A stretch of 64,000 nucleotides of DNA from Rhizobium rhizogenes NBRC 13257 (GTDB lineage Bacteria > Pseudomonadota > Alphaproteobacteria > Rhizobiales > Rhizobiaceae), in the NCBI RefSeq assembly GCF_000696095.1, contig NZ_BAYX01000006.1, positions 412,107 through 476,106 on the forward strand, read 5' to 3'. A program made the translations under genes and the position numbers. The notes beneath the pieces are model-generated. The model worked only from the letters and a program-made list of their open reading frames with translations, was not told where the DNA came from and searched no databases. Within the stretch, counting starts at the first letter, position 1. Each line of letters begins with the position of its first letter. This document shows, in pieces, positions 28,371-36,604 of this stretch.

Positions 28371-29453
28371 TTACAGGCGCACGCCGTCCGCGCCGAAGAG
28401 AGAGGCCTTGGCGATATCGAGCCCAGGCGCGATCTCTGCGCCCGGATCGAGCGTCGCATCGCCCATAATCCGGTAGGAAAGGTTTTGCCCCGCCCAATCG
28501 AACCAGATCACCGCATCGGCCCCCATCGGCTCGACGACGGAAACCACGCCCGGGATGGTGGGCCAGCCCTTCGCCTTGCCGTCGGGCGCGATATGTTCCG
28601 GGCGGACGCCGAGGGTGGCCGGGCCCGCTTTGGGAGATGCGAGAAAGGGATAGTCGGAAAGGTCGATGCTGAGCCCGTTGCTTTCGAAGATCGGAAGGCC
28701 CGCCTTGAACGCGATCTCACCTTCGATGAAGTTCATTGCGGGTGCGCCGATGAAGCCGGCAACGAAAAGATTGGCTGGGCGGTGATAGATCTCGGATGGG
28801 CTGCCGAGCTGCTGGATCACGCCGTCGCGCATGATGGCGATGCGATCGGCAAGGGTGAGCGCCTCCACCTGATCATGCGTGACATAGATCATGGTGTTGC
28901 CGAGACTCTGGTGCAGCTTCTTGATTTCGACGCGCAGCTCGTTGCGCAGCTTGGCGTCGAGATTGGAGAGCGGTTCGTCGAACAGGAAGACGTCGACCTG
29001 GCGCACCAGGGCGCGGCCGATCGCCACCCGCTGGCGCTGACCGCCGGATAATGCCGACGGGCGGCGGTCGAGCAGCTTTTCGAGCTGCAGAAGCGATGCG
29101 GTGCGGGCGATACGCGCTTCTATTTCGTTTTTGGCAAGACCTGCCACGCGCAGACCGAAGGAGAGGTTTTTCTTTACCGTCATATGCGGGTAAAGCGCAT
29201 AGGACTGGAACACCATGCCGATGCCGCGATCCTTCGGCTCCTCCCAGGTGACGTTCCTGCCGGAGATCGAGATCTCGCCGCCGGTGATGTCCTGTAGTCC
29301 CGCTATGGCATTCAGAAGCGTGGATTTCCCACAGCCCGACGGTCCCAGCAGCACGAGAAATTCACGCGGGGCGATATCGATCGACATTTTCTCGATCACG
29401 GTATGATCGCCATACGCGATCTTCAGATCCTTTACGGAAACGGCGGATTGCAT
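28371..29453 (-). CDS. Sugar ABC transporter ATP-binding protein (MalK/UgpC-like)
   Basis: 360 residues. Walker A GPSGCGKST about 36-44, Q-loop VFQSYALYPHM, signature LSGGQRQRVAIGRA, Walker B VFLFDEPLSNLD, VTHDQVEAL, then a TOBE-type regulatory domain (GVRPEHIAPDGKAKG). It starts 4 bases after the second permease stop. Close in length and layout to the ATPase at 19874-20965 but clearly a different protein. Confidence 0.93.
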   Translation of the reverse strand: MQSAVSVKDLKIAYGDHTVIEKMSIDIAPREFLVLLGPSGCGKSTLLNAIAGLQDITGGEISISGRNVTWEEPKDRGIGMVFQSYALYPHMTVKKNLSFGLRVAGLAKNEIEARIARTASLLQLEKLLDRRPSALSGGQRQRVAIGRALVRQVDVFLFDEPLSNLDAKLRNELRVEIKKLHQSLGNTMIYVTHDQVEALTLADRIAIMRDGVIQQLGSPSEIYHRPANLFVAGFIGAPAMNFIEGEIAFKAGLPIFESNGLSIDLSDYPFLASPKAGPATLGVRPEHIAPDGKAKGWPTIPGVVSVVEPMGADAVIWFDWAGQNLSYRIMGDATLDPGAEIAPGLDIAKASLFGADGVRL

Positions 29454-29457
29454 GGAA

Positions 29458-30345
29458 TTATCCCTTCACTGCGCCAGCGGCCACGCCGCGCACGAACCAG
29501 CGGCCGGAAAAGAAATAGATGGCGAGCGGAACGATGGCGGTCAGGATGGTGGCGGCCATGTTCACATTGTAGGCACGCTCGCCCATGGTGGTGTTGACGA
29601 TATTGTTGAGCTGAACCGTCATCGGCAGATTGTCTCGCCCGGCAAAGACCAGCCCGATCAGGAAGTCGTTCCAGATGCCGGTGAACTGGAAGATGGAGGC
29701 GACGACCACCATCGGCACCGACATGGGCAGCATGATTTCGAAGAAGATCCGCCAGAAGCCGGCGCCGTCGACGCGCGCGGCCTTGCAGAGCTCTTCGGGG
29801 ATCGCGACGAAATAGTTGCGGAACAGCAGTGTGACCAAGGGCAGACCGAAGATCACATGGACCAGGACGACGCCCGCCACCGAATTATAGAGGCTGAGAT
29901 TGGCGAGCAGCCGCACCAGCGGATAGAGGAAGATCTGGTAGGGGATCAGCCCGCCGGCCATTAGCAGCCCGAACAGGAAGCCTGAGCCTTTTGGTCGCCA
30001 GAAGGAGAGGGCATAGCCATTGATCGCGCCGATGAAGACGGAAATTGCCACCGCCGGAACGGTGATTTTCACCGAGTTCCAGAAGCCGAGGCGCACACCA
30101 AGGCATTGCGTGCCCATGCAGGCGCCCGACCAAGCGGTTTTCCAGGCGTTGAAATCGAGAGCGCCGGGAAGTGCGAAGATGCGGCCCTGGCGGATCTCTT
30201 CCATCGTCTTCAATGAGGTGACCAGCATCGTATAGAGCGGCAGCAGGAAGAACAGTGCCGAAAAAATCAGGAACGCATAGAGCCCGATGCGGCCGACCGT
30301 CAGCCTGGATGGTTTGGGGCCGTTTGGACGAAGGGCTGTCATCAA
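29458..30345 (-). CDS. Sugar ABC transporter permease (MalG-like)
   Basis: 295 residues with six membrane helices. EAA loop CKAARVDGAGFWRIFFEIMLPMSVP is near residue 195. The start overlaps the end of the first permease by 4 bases. The periplasmic loop after helix 1 is long and carries two cysteines (SGACMGTQCLG). Confidence 0.92.
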   Translation of the reverse strand: MMTALRPNGPKPSRLTVGRIGLYAFLIFSALFFLLPLYTMLVTSLKTMEEIRQGRIFALPGALDFNAWKTAWSGACMGTQCLGVRLGFWNSVKITVPAVAISVFIGAINGYALSFWRPKGSGFLFGLLMAGGLIPYQIFLYPLVRLLANLSLYNSVAGVVLVHVIFGLPLVTLLFRNYFVAIPEELCKAARVDGAGFWRIFFEIMLPMSVPMVVVASIFQFTGIWNDFLIGLVFAGRDNLPMTVQLNNIVNTTMGERAYNVNMAATILTAIVPLAIYFFSGRWFVRGVAAGAVKG

Positions 30346-31229
30346 TGCGCTCCCTTTCTTCTGGCGCGCATGTAGAGCGCATAACGAAACGGAGCGACAG
30401 CCGTGACGACGGAGAGCACCAGCACCGTGGCGCCTGCGCTCGCCAGGCCGAGGTTCTGCCGCTCGAACAGATTGTCCATGATGAATTTTGCCGGCACTTC
30501 GGTCGCATTGCCCGGCCCGCCGCCGGTGAGCGCCACGACGAGGTCATAGGTCTTGATGACGCCCATGGAGAGCAGCATGCCGGATGCTGCAAGCGCCGGC
30601 CCCAGCTGCGGCAGGATGATCGACAGGTAGATGCGCCAGACAGGAATGCCGTCGATCTGTGCGGCTTTCCATTGCTCTTCGCCGATGCCGCGCATGCCGG
30701 AGAGCGCGATGACCATGACGAGGCCCGCCCCCTGCCAGACGCCGGCGAAGACGACGGTGTAGATCGCCATGTCGCGACTGACGATCCAGTCGAATGCGAA
30801 ACTCTGCCAGCCCAGTGCGCGCACGCTTGCCTGAATGCCGAAGGTCGGGTTCAGCATCCATTGCCAGATGAGGCCGGTGACCACGAAGGACATGGCGTAA
30901 GGATAGAGGAAGATGGTACGGAACACGGCTTCGAAGCGCACCTTGCGGTCAAGCGCCGCCGCCAGCACGAAGCCCAGCGCCAGACAGCCGGCGACATAAA
31001 GCACGCCGAAAATCAGGACGTTTTCCAGGGATGCGAGCCATCTCGACGTCCGGAACAGCTTCGCATACTGGGCAAAGCCGACATAGTTGGACGATGGAAA
31101 GATGGTCGAATCCGTGAACGACAGCCGCACGGACCAGACCATAGTGCCGATATAGATGAAAATCGCTGCGATCCATGTCGGCAGGAGCGTGATGGTCGCA
31201 GCGGGGGATCGTCTGCGCTTGGCTTGCAT
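30342..31229 (-). CDS. Sugar ABC transporter permease (MalF-like)
   Basis: 295 residues from ATG 31229; a TTG two codons upstream at 31235 is the alternative. The N-terminus MQAKRRRSPAATI is basic and cytoplasmic, followed by six helices; EAA loop WKAAQIDGIPVWRIYLSIILPQLGPA is near 195. It follows the binding-protein gene after a 69-base gap containing a stem-loop. Confidence 0.92.
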   Translation of the reverse strand: MQAKRRRSPAATITLLPTWIAAIFIYIGTMVWSVRLSFTDSTIFPSSNYVGFAQYAKLFRTSRWLASLENVLIFGVLYVAGCLALGFVLAAALDRKVRFEAVFRTIFLYPYAMSFVVTGLIWQWMLNPTFGIQASVRALGWQSFAFDWIVSRDMAIYTVVFAGVWQGAGLVMVIALSGMRGIGEEQWKAAQIDGIPVWRIYLSIILPQLGPALAASGMLLSMGVIKTYDLVVALTGGGPGNATEVPAKFIMDNLFERQNLGLASAGATVLVLSVVTAVAPFRYALYMRARRKGAH

Positions 31230-31254
31230 AAGCAAACTTTCTCAAAAGGAATAC

Positions 31255-31290
31255 GCGGGCCGATCGGCGTTCTTTTTCCAATCGGCCCGC
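31255..31290 (-). other. Intercistronic stem-loop after the substrate-binding protein gene
   Basis: Perfect 10-bp arms GCGGGCCGAT (31255-31264) and ATCGGCCCGC (31281-31290) around a 16-base loop, directly after the binding-protein stop on the minus strand. Same position and probable role as the element at 15961-15991. Confidence 0.7.
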
Positions 31291-31298
31291 CGCACGGC

Positions 31299-32531
31299 TT
31301 ATTCAAAGATCGCGAAGAACTTCTCCGCGCCGGAGGCGCTATCCTCGGAAGGATTGCTCCAGAACTCGTCGACAAAATCATTGAGCGCGCCGGCCTGCTG
31401 TGGAGGCAGGATCAGCGCCTGATCCGGCACGATCTTGCCGGCGCTCATCAGCTCGAGACCTTTCTGCGCGCAAATGTCGAGCTTCGATTTGTCGACATCG
31501 GTCCGCATCGGCACCGAGCCCTTCTTCAGCGAGAATTCGACTTGTACGGCCGGATCCATCGCGACTTCGGCAAGCAGCGTCTGGCCCTTCTGGGCCGCCG
31601 GGTCAGTGAGCTTGGGGAAGGAGAAGGAATCGGCGACATAAACCATGCCCGGCGATTGCGGAGCGAGCATGCAGCCGTAATCCTTGCCTGCCTCCTTGCC
31701 GGCGGCGGTGAATTCGCCCTTGGCCCAATCGCCCATGAACTGCACACCGGCCTTGCCGCTGATGATCATGGCGGTGGCGTCGTTCCAGTTGCGGCCCGGA
31801 GCACCTTCGTCGACATAGGCGCGGAGCTTGCCGAGGATGTCGAGGGTCTTCTTCACACCGGCGGTGGAGGCTTCGCCCTTATCCTTGTCGGCATAGATCT
31901 TGAGGAAGCCGTCAATGCCGACCTGGGTCAGCAGGATCATGTTGAAGACCTTGGATTCCTGCCAGGATTGCCCGCCCCAGGCGACCGGCTGCACGCCGGC
32001 GGCCTTGAGCTTGTCGAGCGCTGCGAAGAATTCGTCCCAGCTCTTGGGCTCTTCGGTTATGCCGGCCTTGGCGAAGGTATCCTTGGAGTAGAACACCCAG
32101 CTTTCGCCATGGGCGCCGGTCGGAGAAAGGTAGACTTGGCCGTTATAGGAGATCAGATCATAGATCGATTTCGGCAGCACATCGGCCCATTTGCCGGCTT
32201 TAGCCACCTCGCCGATCGGGCTCATAAGGCCCTGATTGACGAAATCGGCGTTGGCGACACCAAGCACGCTCTGCTTGGCGGTCGGCGGATCGCCGGCGAC
32301 CAGACGGTTCTGGAAGGCGGCGTCGGCGGCGCCGAAACCGGCGATGGAGGAATCCGTCCAGACCCCGTCGCGCTTTTCGAATTCCTTCTTGATGACGTCA
32401 AGAGCCGCCGCTTCGCCGCCGGAGGTCCAGGAGGTCATCACCTCGACCTTAGGCTTGTCTTCGGCATGGGCCGGAGCGAGGGCTGCAAACAGTGCAGCGC
32501 CCGCCAGTAGCAGTTTCACTTTGTTCTTCAT
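31299..32531 (-). CDS. Sugar ABC transporter substrate-binding protein
   Basis: 410 residues, periplasmic family-1 binding protein. Signal peptide MKNKVKLLLAGAALFAALAPAHA (1-23), mature start about EDKPKVEVMTSWTSGGE. Typical cleft features are LSPTGAHGESWVFYSKDTFAKAGI and the aromatic-rich WGGQSWQESKVFNMILL. ATG 32531 is preceded by GAAGAGGTGGAAC. It is only about as similar by eye to the binding protein at 14710-15942 as family members usually are. Sugar unknown. Confidence 0.92.
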   Translation of the reverse strand: MKNKVKLLLAGAALFAALAPAHAEDKPKVEVMTSWTSGGEAAALDVIKKEFEKRDGVWTDSSIAGFGAADAAFQNRLVAGDPPTAKQSVLGVANADFVNQGLMSPIGEVAKAGKWADVLPKSIYDLISYNGQVYLSPTGAHGESWVFYSKDTFAKAGITEEPKSWDEFFAALDKLKAAGVQPVAWGGQSWQESKVFNMILLTQVGIDGFLKIYADKDKGEASTAGVKKTLDILGKLRAYVDEGAPGRNWNDATAMIISGKAGVQFMGDWAKGEFTAAGKEAGKDYGCMLAPQSPGMVYVADSFSFPKLTDPAAQKGQTLLAEVAMDPAVQVEFSLKKGSVPMRTDVDKSKLDICAQKGLELMSAGKIVPDQALILPPQQAGALNDFVDEFWSNPSEDSASGAEKFFAIFE

Positions 32532-32589
32532 TGTTCCACCTCTTCAAAAGGCCCTCTTGGCGGGGCCGTTGGTTCCAGGATTATGAAAT

Positions 32590-33543
32590 TCAGCGATAGA
32601 TCGGCAAGAGCGCCTGCCGGACGAGCGTCAGCCCGTTTGCGATGTCACTGATCGGATCGGGCGCGGCATCAAGCTCGAGAATGGCCCAGCCCTGATAGCC
32701 GCGATCGCGCAGCAGCCGGATCCAGCCCGGCCAATCGACGCGGCCCAGGCCAAAGCCGCAGAAATAAGGGCGGTGGCGATCATGGATATGTTTGTCGATC
32801 GGGGTGTCGGCCGGCATTGGCCCGAGCGCATCCTTCCAATGGGCGATGATGACACGCTCGTGATGGCGATCGACGAGCTGGAGCGGATCGGACCCCGCGA
32901 CGATAATATGCGCCGTATCCGGGCACATATGCACGTAAGCCGGATCGGTCAGCAGCATCAGCAGATCGACGTCGCGTGCGGATGCAAAGATCGAGTGTGC
33001 CTCGGTATGGATCGCCAGGCGAACGCCCTTGGCGTAAAGGGCGGCGCCGAGGCGGTTGAGAAAGTCGGCGATCTTGCGCGCCTGTTCGAAATCGAAAAAC
33101 CGTACCGGCTGGGCGCCAAGCGTCTGTCGCAACGGACCGCCGATCACCATGATGTCGCTGCCGCAGGCCTTCAGAAACTCGGCGTACTTCTCCGCCTTGT
33201 CGATAATGGCGGCCTGCGCCGCGCCTTCCGTGAAATCCCCGGCGGCTTCAAGTTCGGCGAAAAAGCCGCTCGCCAGCGTCAGTCCACGTTTGGAGAGTTC
33301 GCCGGCAAAAGCTTCGACCGAGCCATAGGTCTTCGTCGCATCCTGCCAGTTGAAGGGCGAGAAGGTCAGCTCCACGCCGGTGACGCCGGAGGCTTGCACG
33401 CTGTCGAGAATCTTGTCCCAGAAGGCGCGGGGCTCGTTGCGGGACAAAGCGATGATGCCGTCATAGTCCTCCACGCCCCAGAAACCGGGGTGGAAGAAGG
33501 TGACGAGATCGACGCCAAAGCGAAGCCGTTCGGTTGAAGTCAT
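32590..33543 (-). CDS. Sugar phosphate isomerase/epimerase-like TIM-barrel enzyme
   Basis: 317 residues from ATG 33543 (the frame extends to 33597 with no better start). AP-endonuclease-2 (xylose-isomerase-like) fold: HPGFWGVEDYDGI, GVTGVELTFSPFNW, then metal-ligand candidates in LAIHTEAHSIF (His, Glu), VHMCPDTAHI (Asp, His), VIIAHWKDAL (His) and AILELDAAPD (Glu). Such proteins isomerise or epimerise sugars, or act as lyases on 3-keto-glycosides. It is the first gene of the leftward operon, next to the LacI operators, and shares the operon with an importer and a GMC dehydrogenase. Substrate not identified. Confidence 0.85.
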   Translation of the reverse strand: MTSTERLRFGVDLVTFFHPGFWGVEDYDGIIALSRNEPRAFWDKILDSVQASGVTGVELTFSPFNWQDATKTYGSVEAFAGELSKRGLTLASGFFAELEAAGDFTEGAAQAAIIDKAEKYAEFLKACGSDIMVIGGPLRQTLGAQPVRFFDFEQARKIADFLNRLGAALYAKGVRLAIHTEAHSIFASARDVDLLMLLTDPAYVHMCPDTAHIIVAGSDPLQLVDRHHERVIIAHWKDALGPMPADTPIDKHIHDRHRPYFCGFGLGRVDWPGWIRLLRDRGYQGWAILELDAAPDPISDIANGLTLVRQALLPIYR

Positions 33544-33631
33544 GACGCTATCCGTTCTCCAGGCACAGGAAATCGCTTGCGGAAGCGGGGTCCGCATTAA
33601 ATTATCCGAATAATTTCAATGCACTGCAAAT

Positions 33632-33645
33632 GGCAATCGTTTGCC
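33632..33645. promoter_or_regulatory. LacI-type operator, copy 1
   Basis: 14-bp core GGCAATCGTTTGCC, an inverted repeat GGCAA/TTGCC around a central CG-containing tetrad as expected for LacI/GalR operators. It lies upstream of the isomerase gene. The same 14 bases recur 59 bp away. Confidence 0.75.
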
Positions 33646-33688
33646 GTGCCCAGATAGTAGCCAAGTCGTTTTTTTATGCAAGTTGTTT

Positions 33689-33706
33689 TTGGCAATCGTT
33701 TGCCAA
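33689..33706. promoter_or_regulatory. LacI-type operator, copy 2
   Basis: Core GGCAATCGTTTGCC (33691-33704) extended by TT and AA to an 18-bp inverted repeat TTGGCAA-N4-TTGCCAA. It lies upstream of the lacI-family gene. With copy 1 this gives two sites in the shared promoter region, suitable for cooperative binding or looping. Confidence 0.78.
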
Positions 33707-33780
33707 TTGACTGTTATTGCCGTAACCTTCAATAGGGCAGGCGTTTGGGAGAGAGTGAAAAATTGAAAAATAACAAGGAT

Positions 33781-34839
33781 ATGCCCGTGGAGGAGCAATC
33801 AGGTCCGTTGATGGCCGATGTTGCGCGGTTGGCAGGGGTCGCGATCTCGACGGTCAGCCGCGCGCTCGCCAATCCGGGCCGGGTAAACGAGAAGACGCGC
33901 CTCAAGATCGATGCCGCCGCCAAGCAATTGGGCTATACGCCGAACGCCATGGCCCGCAACCTGAGGGTCGGCAAGTCCAACATCATCATGATCATCCTGC
34001 CGGGATCGCTCTATTACGGCGTATCCCAGATCATTCCGCAGGTTTTGCAAAGCATCAACAAGGCCCTGATCCAGAACGGCTACCATCTGATGATCGCCAA
34101 CCTCGATCGCGATGAGATGTCGGAACGTCATATCCTGGATCTGGCGTTTAGCGGCACTGTTCGCGGCGCCATCATCCTGTCGTCAAAGCTGCCGGAGGTG
34201 GATGGGCGGTCTCTTGCCAATGCCGGTCTGCCGATCGTCTCCATGCTGCTCGATATGAGCGAGGCCGGCCTGCCGAGCGTCGTCACGAACGATCGCGAAG
34301 CGGTGCGGGAGGTGACGGCGGAACTGATCCGCCTGGGCCATCGGCGCTTTCTCTACATAGCCGGTCCGGAGGGGAATTATCATGATGTGGAACGTTATGC
34401 CGGCGCGCTGGAGGCCCTTCGTGCAGCGGGACTTACCGAAGCGGCGGTGACGCGATCGGGCGGTCAACTTGATTATCAGGAGGGTTTTGAGATCGGCGTT
34501 CAGGCGGCTGCCGACTTCGCGCGCTTGGCGGATAGGCCGACGGCGGTGATCGCAACTAGCGACGACATGGCCATTTCTTTCGTCAGCCGCGTGCAGCGGA
34601 TGGGCCTGAATGTTCCCGGTGATCTCTCCGTCGTCTCGTTCGACGGTTCGCCGGTTTGCGAATTTTCCTCGCCGCCGCTGTCGACGATCGAACAGCCGGC
34701 GGAAGAGATGGGGCGGGCGGCGGTCGGTTTGCTGATGGAACATATCGATGCGGTCGAAAAAGGCATGGCCGCGCGCCATGTCATCCCGAGCAAACTCATT
34801 CGGCGCGAGAGCTTCGCTCCAGCTCCATCAACCGTCTGA
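33781..34839 (+). CDS. LacI/GalR-family transcriptional repressor
   Basis: N-terminal helix-turn-helix MADVARLAGVAISTVSRALANPGRVNEKTRLKI, hinge helix GYTPNAMARNLRVGKS, then a periplasmic-binding-like sensor ending LSTIEQPAEEMGRAAVGLL. I take ATG 33781 (352 aa). Non-ATG starts at 33763 (TTG, with GGGAGAGAG upstream) or 33745 are possible and would add 6-12 residues. Divergent from the sugar operon, and two LacI-type palindromes lie between. It very likely represses both units and is relieved by the transported sugar or a metabolite. Confidence 0.9.
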   Translation: MPVEEQSGPLMADVARLAGVAISTVSRALANPGRVNEKTRLKIDAAAKQLGYTPNAMARNLRVGKSNIIMIILPGSLYYGVSQIIPQVLQSINKALIQNGYHLMIANLDRDEMSERHILDLAFSGTVRGAIILSSKLPEVDGRSLANAGLPIVSMLLDMSEAGLPSVVTNDREAVREVTAELIRLGHRRFLYIAGPEGNYHDVERYAGALEALRAAGLTEAAVTRSGGQLDYQEGFEIGVQAAADFARLADRPTAVIATSDDMAISFVSRVQRMGLNVPGDLSVVSFDGSPVCEFSSPPLSTIEQPAEEMGRAAVGLLMEHIDAVEKGMAARHVIPSKLIRRESFAPAPSTV

Positions 34840-34862
34840 TTGAGATATTGTCATATCAAGAA

Positions 34863-34898
34863 GGCGTCGGAGCGGTTTTTGAAACCAGCTCCAACGCC
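34863..34898. terminator. Bidirectional terminator hairpin
   Basis: GGCGT-C-GGAGC (34863-34873) pairs with GCTCC-A-ACGCC (34888-34898), one mismatch; an inner GGTTT/AAACC extends the stem. It lies between the convergent lacI-family gene and the DUF1127 gene; CTTT follows to the right. Confidence 0.65.
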
Positions 34899-34913
34899 CT
34901 TTGTGTCGGCGAT

Positions 34914-35156
34914 CTAACCGAAGGGTCGGATGTGCCGAAACAGGAAATTGGGTTGCGCAAACATATCTTCCTTTTCCGGCATGCCGATATCTCGAAGCTG
35001 GTAGTTTGAAAGCTCCGAGATATGCGTGTGCGTTTGATGCCGTCTCCAGGCCACGAGCAACAGCGCACGCGCAGTCCTCCAGGCACCGAATTTTTGGCAC
35101 AGTTCGTCAACTGCCGCACCAAGGGTGTCGGCAACCAGTAATTGTGAATCTGTCAT
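34914..35156 (-). CDS. Small DUF1127 (YjiS-like) protein
   Basis: 80 residues from ATG 35156, chosen because GGGAT lies about 7 bases upstream; ATG 35162 is the alternative. The end has the DUF1127 pattern ISELSNYQLRDIGMPEKED preceded by an aromatic/basic helix (FGAWRTARALLLVAWRRHQ). DUF1127 proteins are small basic proteins common in Rhizobiales; some bind RNA and affect phosphate and carbon metabolism, but this longer version has an extra N-terminal 25 residues. A shared terminator lies just past its stop. Confidence 0.7.
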   Translation of the reverse strand: MTDSQLLVADTLGAAVDELCQKFGAWRTARALLLVAWRRHQTHTHISELSNYQLRDIGMPEKEDMFAQPNFLFRHIRPFG

Positions 35157-35306
35157 CGTCATTATCCCGGCGTCCTCCAGACAACCGAGTCCTCTTGCGG
35201 GGCGACAAGGCAGATGGATGCGGACGCAAGAATGCGTACGCCCGCTCAATCAGCCGGTCACGTCAGTTTCAATGGAAATCGCCAAAAAGGCAGGGAATAT
35301 AGGCTA

Positions 35307-35399
35307 CTAGCGCCGAAGCGAGTGATGATGCAGTGGTCGGACCAAAGCCATCACGAACATTCCGCCAGAGGCGCACATAAATACTGTTGCAGTTTGCAT
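35307..35399 (-). CDS. Candidate 30-residue membrane peptide
   Basis: Short frame starting ATG 35399, with a perfect AGGAGG six to seven bases upstream (minus strand AGGAGGCGTCAAATG). The peptide has a hydrophobic core (TATVFMCASGGMFVMALV) followed by a basic His/Arg tail (RPLHHHSLRR), suiting a single inner-membrane segment. The frame is open further upstream but with no start signal of comparable quality. Lies 150 bases upstream of, and in the same direction as, the DUF1127 gene. No family recognised; the ribosome-binding site is the main evidence. Confidence 0.45.
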   Translation of the reverse strand: MQTATVFMCASGGMFVMALVRPLHHHSLRR

Positions 35400-35693
35400 T
35401 TGACGCCTCCTGTGATTTGAGTTGCGGATGGCGACAATGATACGCAACAATGCGGCATAGACAAGCCTGCAATTTCGAATTGCACGCATAACATGCGGTC
35501 TGTTGCTGAACGGCAACAGTGCTCCAGCTGCGAGCCATACTCTCCAATCGGCACCTGAGAGAGCATCAAGATCCTGGCGGACCGACAGGCACGTCATGAC
35601 GTCAATTCACTCGAGGTGACATGAAGCTGTCAAACTCGATGATGTAAGGGTCGCGCCGCCGCGCCTCGCGGATGATCCGTTTGGAGACCACGA
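35400..35693. other. Non-coding stretch before the propeller-like gene
   Basis: About 290 bases. It contains a small hairpin CTGTTGC (35500-35506) / GCAACAG (35513-35519), which lies upstream of the small candidate gene, and the GGAGA ribosome-binding site of the gene starting at 35694. I see no convincing longer gene. Confidence 0.4.
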
Positions 35694-36584
35694 ATGACCA
35701 AGTCCGTCATAATGACACTCGCTGCCGCAATCGTCGCATTCGCTGCGGCGCAGCCGGCACCGGCCGCCGATCGGCTCTATGCATGCGGTGATGATCAGAT
35801 CCGTGAGTACCGGATCGATGGCGGGGCTGCCACGGAGACCTGGCGTTGGCGCGCCACCGATGCCAATGACCTTCCCGAGGCCTATCGCCTCAAATTTCTC
35901 CGGCACCTCGACGATTGCAAGCCGGTTGATGGAGGCCGTTCGATTCTCGCGACCGCTTCGACCGGCGGGGCTGTGCTGATCGACCGTGGGACCGGTCATG
36001 TCTCGTTCCATGCCAAGACGCCAATGGCCCATTCGGCTGATCTTCTGCCTGGCGGCTGGATCGCCGTTGCGCTGTCCATCCATGCGGAAGGCGACCGGCT
36101 CGAAATTTACGGCCGCGACCGCAGCGAGGCACCGCTGCTCAGCCTGCCGCTCCCTTCCGGCCATGGTGCGGTCTGGGATGCGGCGCGTGCGCGGCTGTTC
36201 GTTCTGTCGCATGACCTGATCCAGGCCTATAAGGTCGAAGGAACTGAGGCTACGCCGACGCTGACCGAGACGGCGCGATGGACGCTTCCCGGCCGTCACG
36301 ACGGACATGACCTGTCGAGCAGGCCGGGCGGCGGATATTTCGTGACCACGGATGATGGCGTCTGGACCTTCGATCCGAATGCCGGCAGCTTTTCGCCCTT
36401 CTCAGTGCTCAATCCCAAACTGCAGGTCAAGGCGGTGAGCGCGCTGGGTGACCGGCTCGCCTGGGTACAGGCGGAGGAAAGCTGGTGGGCAAACGGCTTC
36501 ACCGTCGCCGGGGCCGACGGCAGCGAGCAGAAGCGCATCCCGATCGAAGGCATGCATCTCTACAAGGTTCGCTGGATTCGGTGA
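35694..36584 (+). CDS. Exported beta-propeller-like protein (DUF6528-type)
   Basis: 296 residues. Signal peptide MTKSVIMTLAAAIVAFAAAQPAPA, cut before ADRLYACGDDQI. The mature part is a string of short strands with repeating turns (LPGGWIAVALSI, HDLSSRPGGGYFVTTDDGVWTFDPNAG, VKAVSALGDRLAWVQAEE), which suggests a propeller. GGAGA precedes ATG 35694. Periplasmic or secreted; function unknown. Stands alone, convergent with dadA. Confidence 0.7.
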   Translation: MTKSVIMTLAAAIVAFAAAQPAPAADRLYACGDDQIREYRIDGGAATETWRWRATDANDLPEAYRLKFLRHLDDCKPVDGGRSILATASTGGAVLIDRGTGHVSFHAKTPMAHSADLLPGGWIAVALSIHAEGDRLEIYGRDRSEAPLLSLPLPSGHGAVWDAARARLFVLSHDLIQAYKVEGTEATPTLTETARWTLPGRHDGHDLSSRPGGGYFVTTDDGVWTFDPNAGSFSPFSVLNPKLQVKAVSALGDRLAWVQAEESWWANGFTVAGADGSEQKRIPIEGMHLYKVRWIR

Positions 36585-36604
36585 TGCCGCATCCCGGGAC
36601 GTTG

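Noticed and set aside
30255..32510. 751-codon open frame on the plus strand opposite the sugar ABC genes
   Set aside because: It is antisense to three well-supported transporter genes; composition is low-complexity (His/Arg/Asp rich) with no domain, typical of high-G+C shadow frames.
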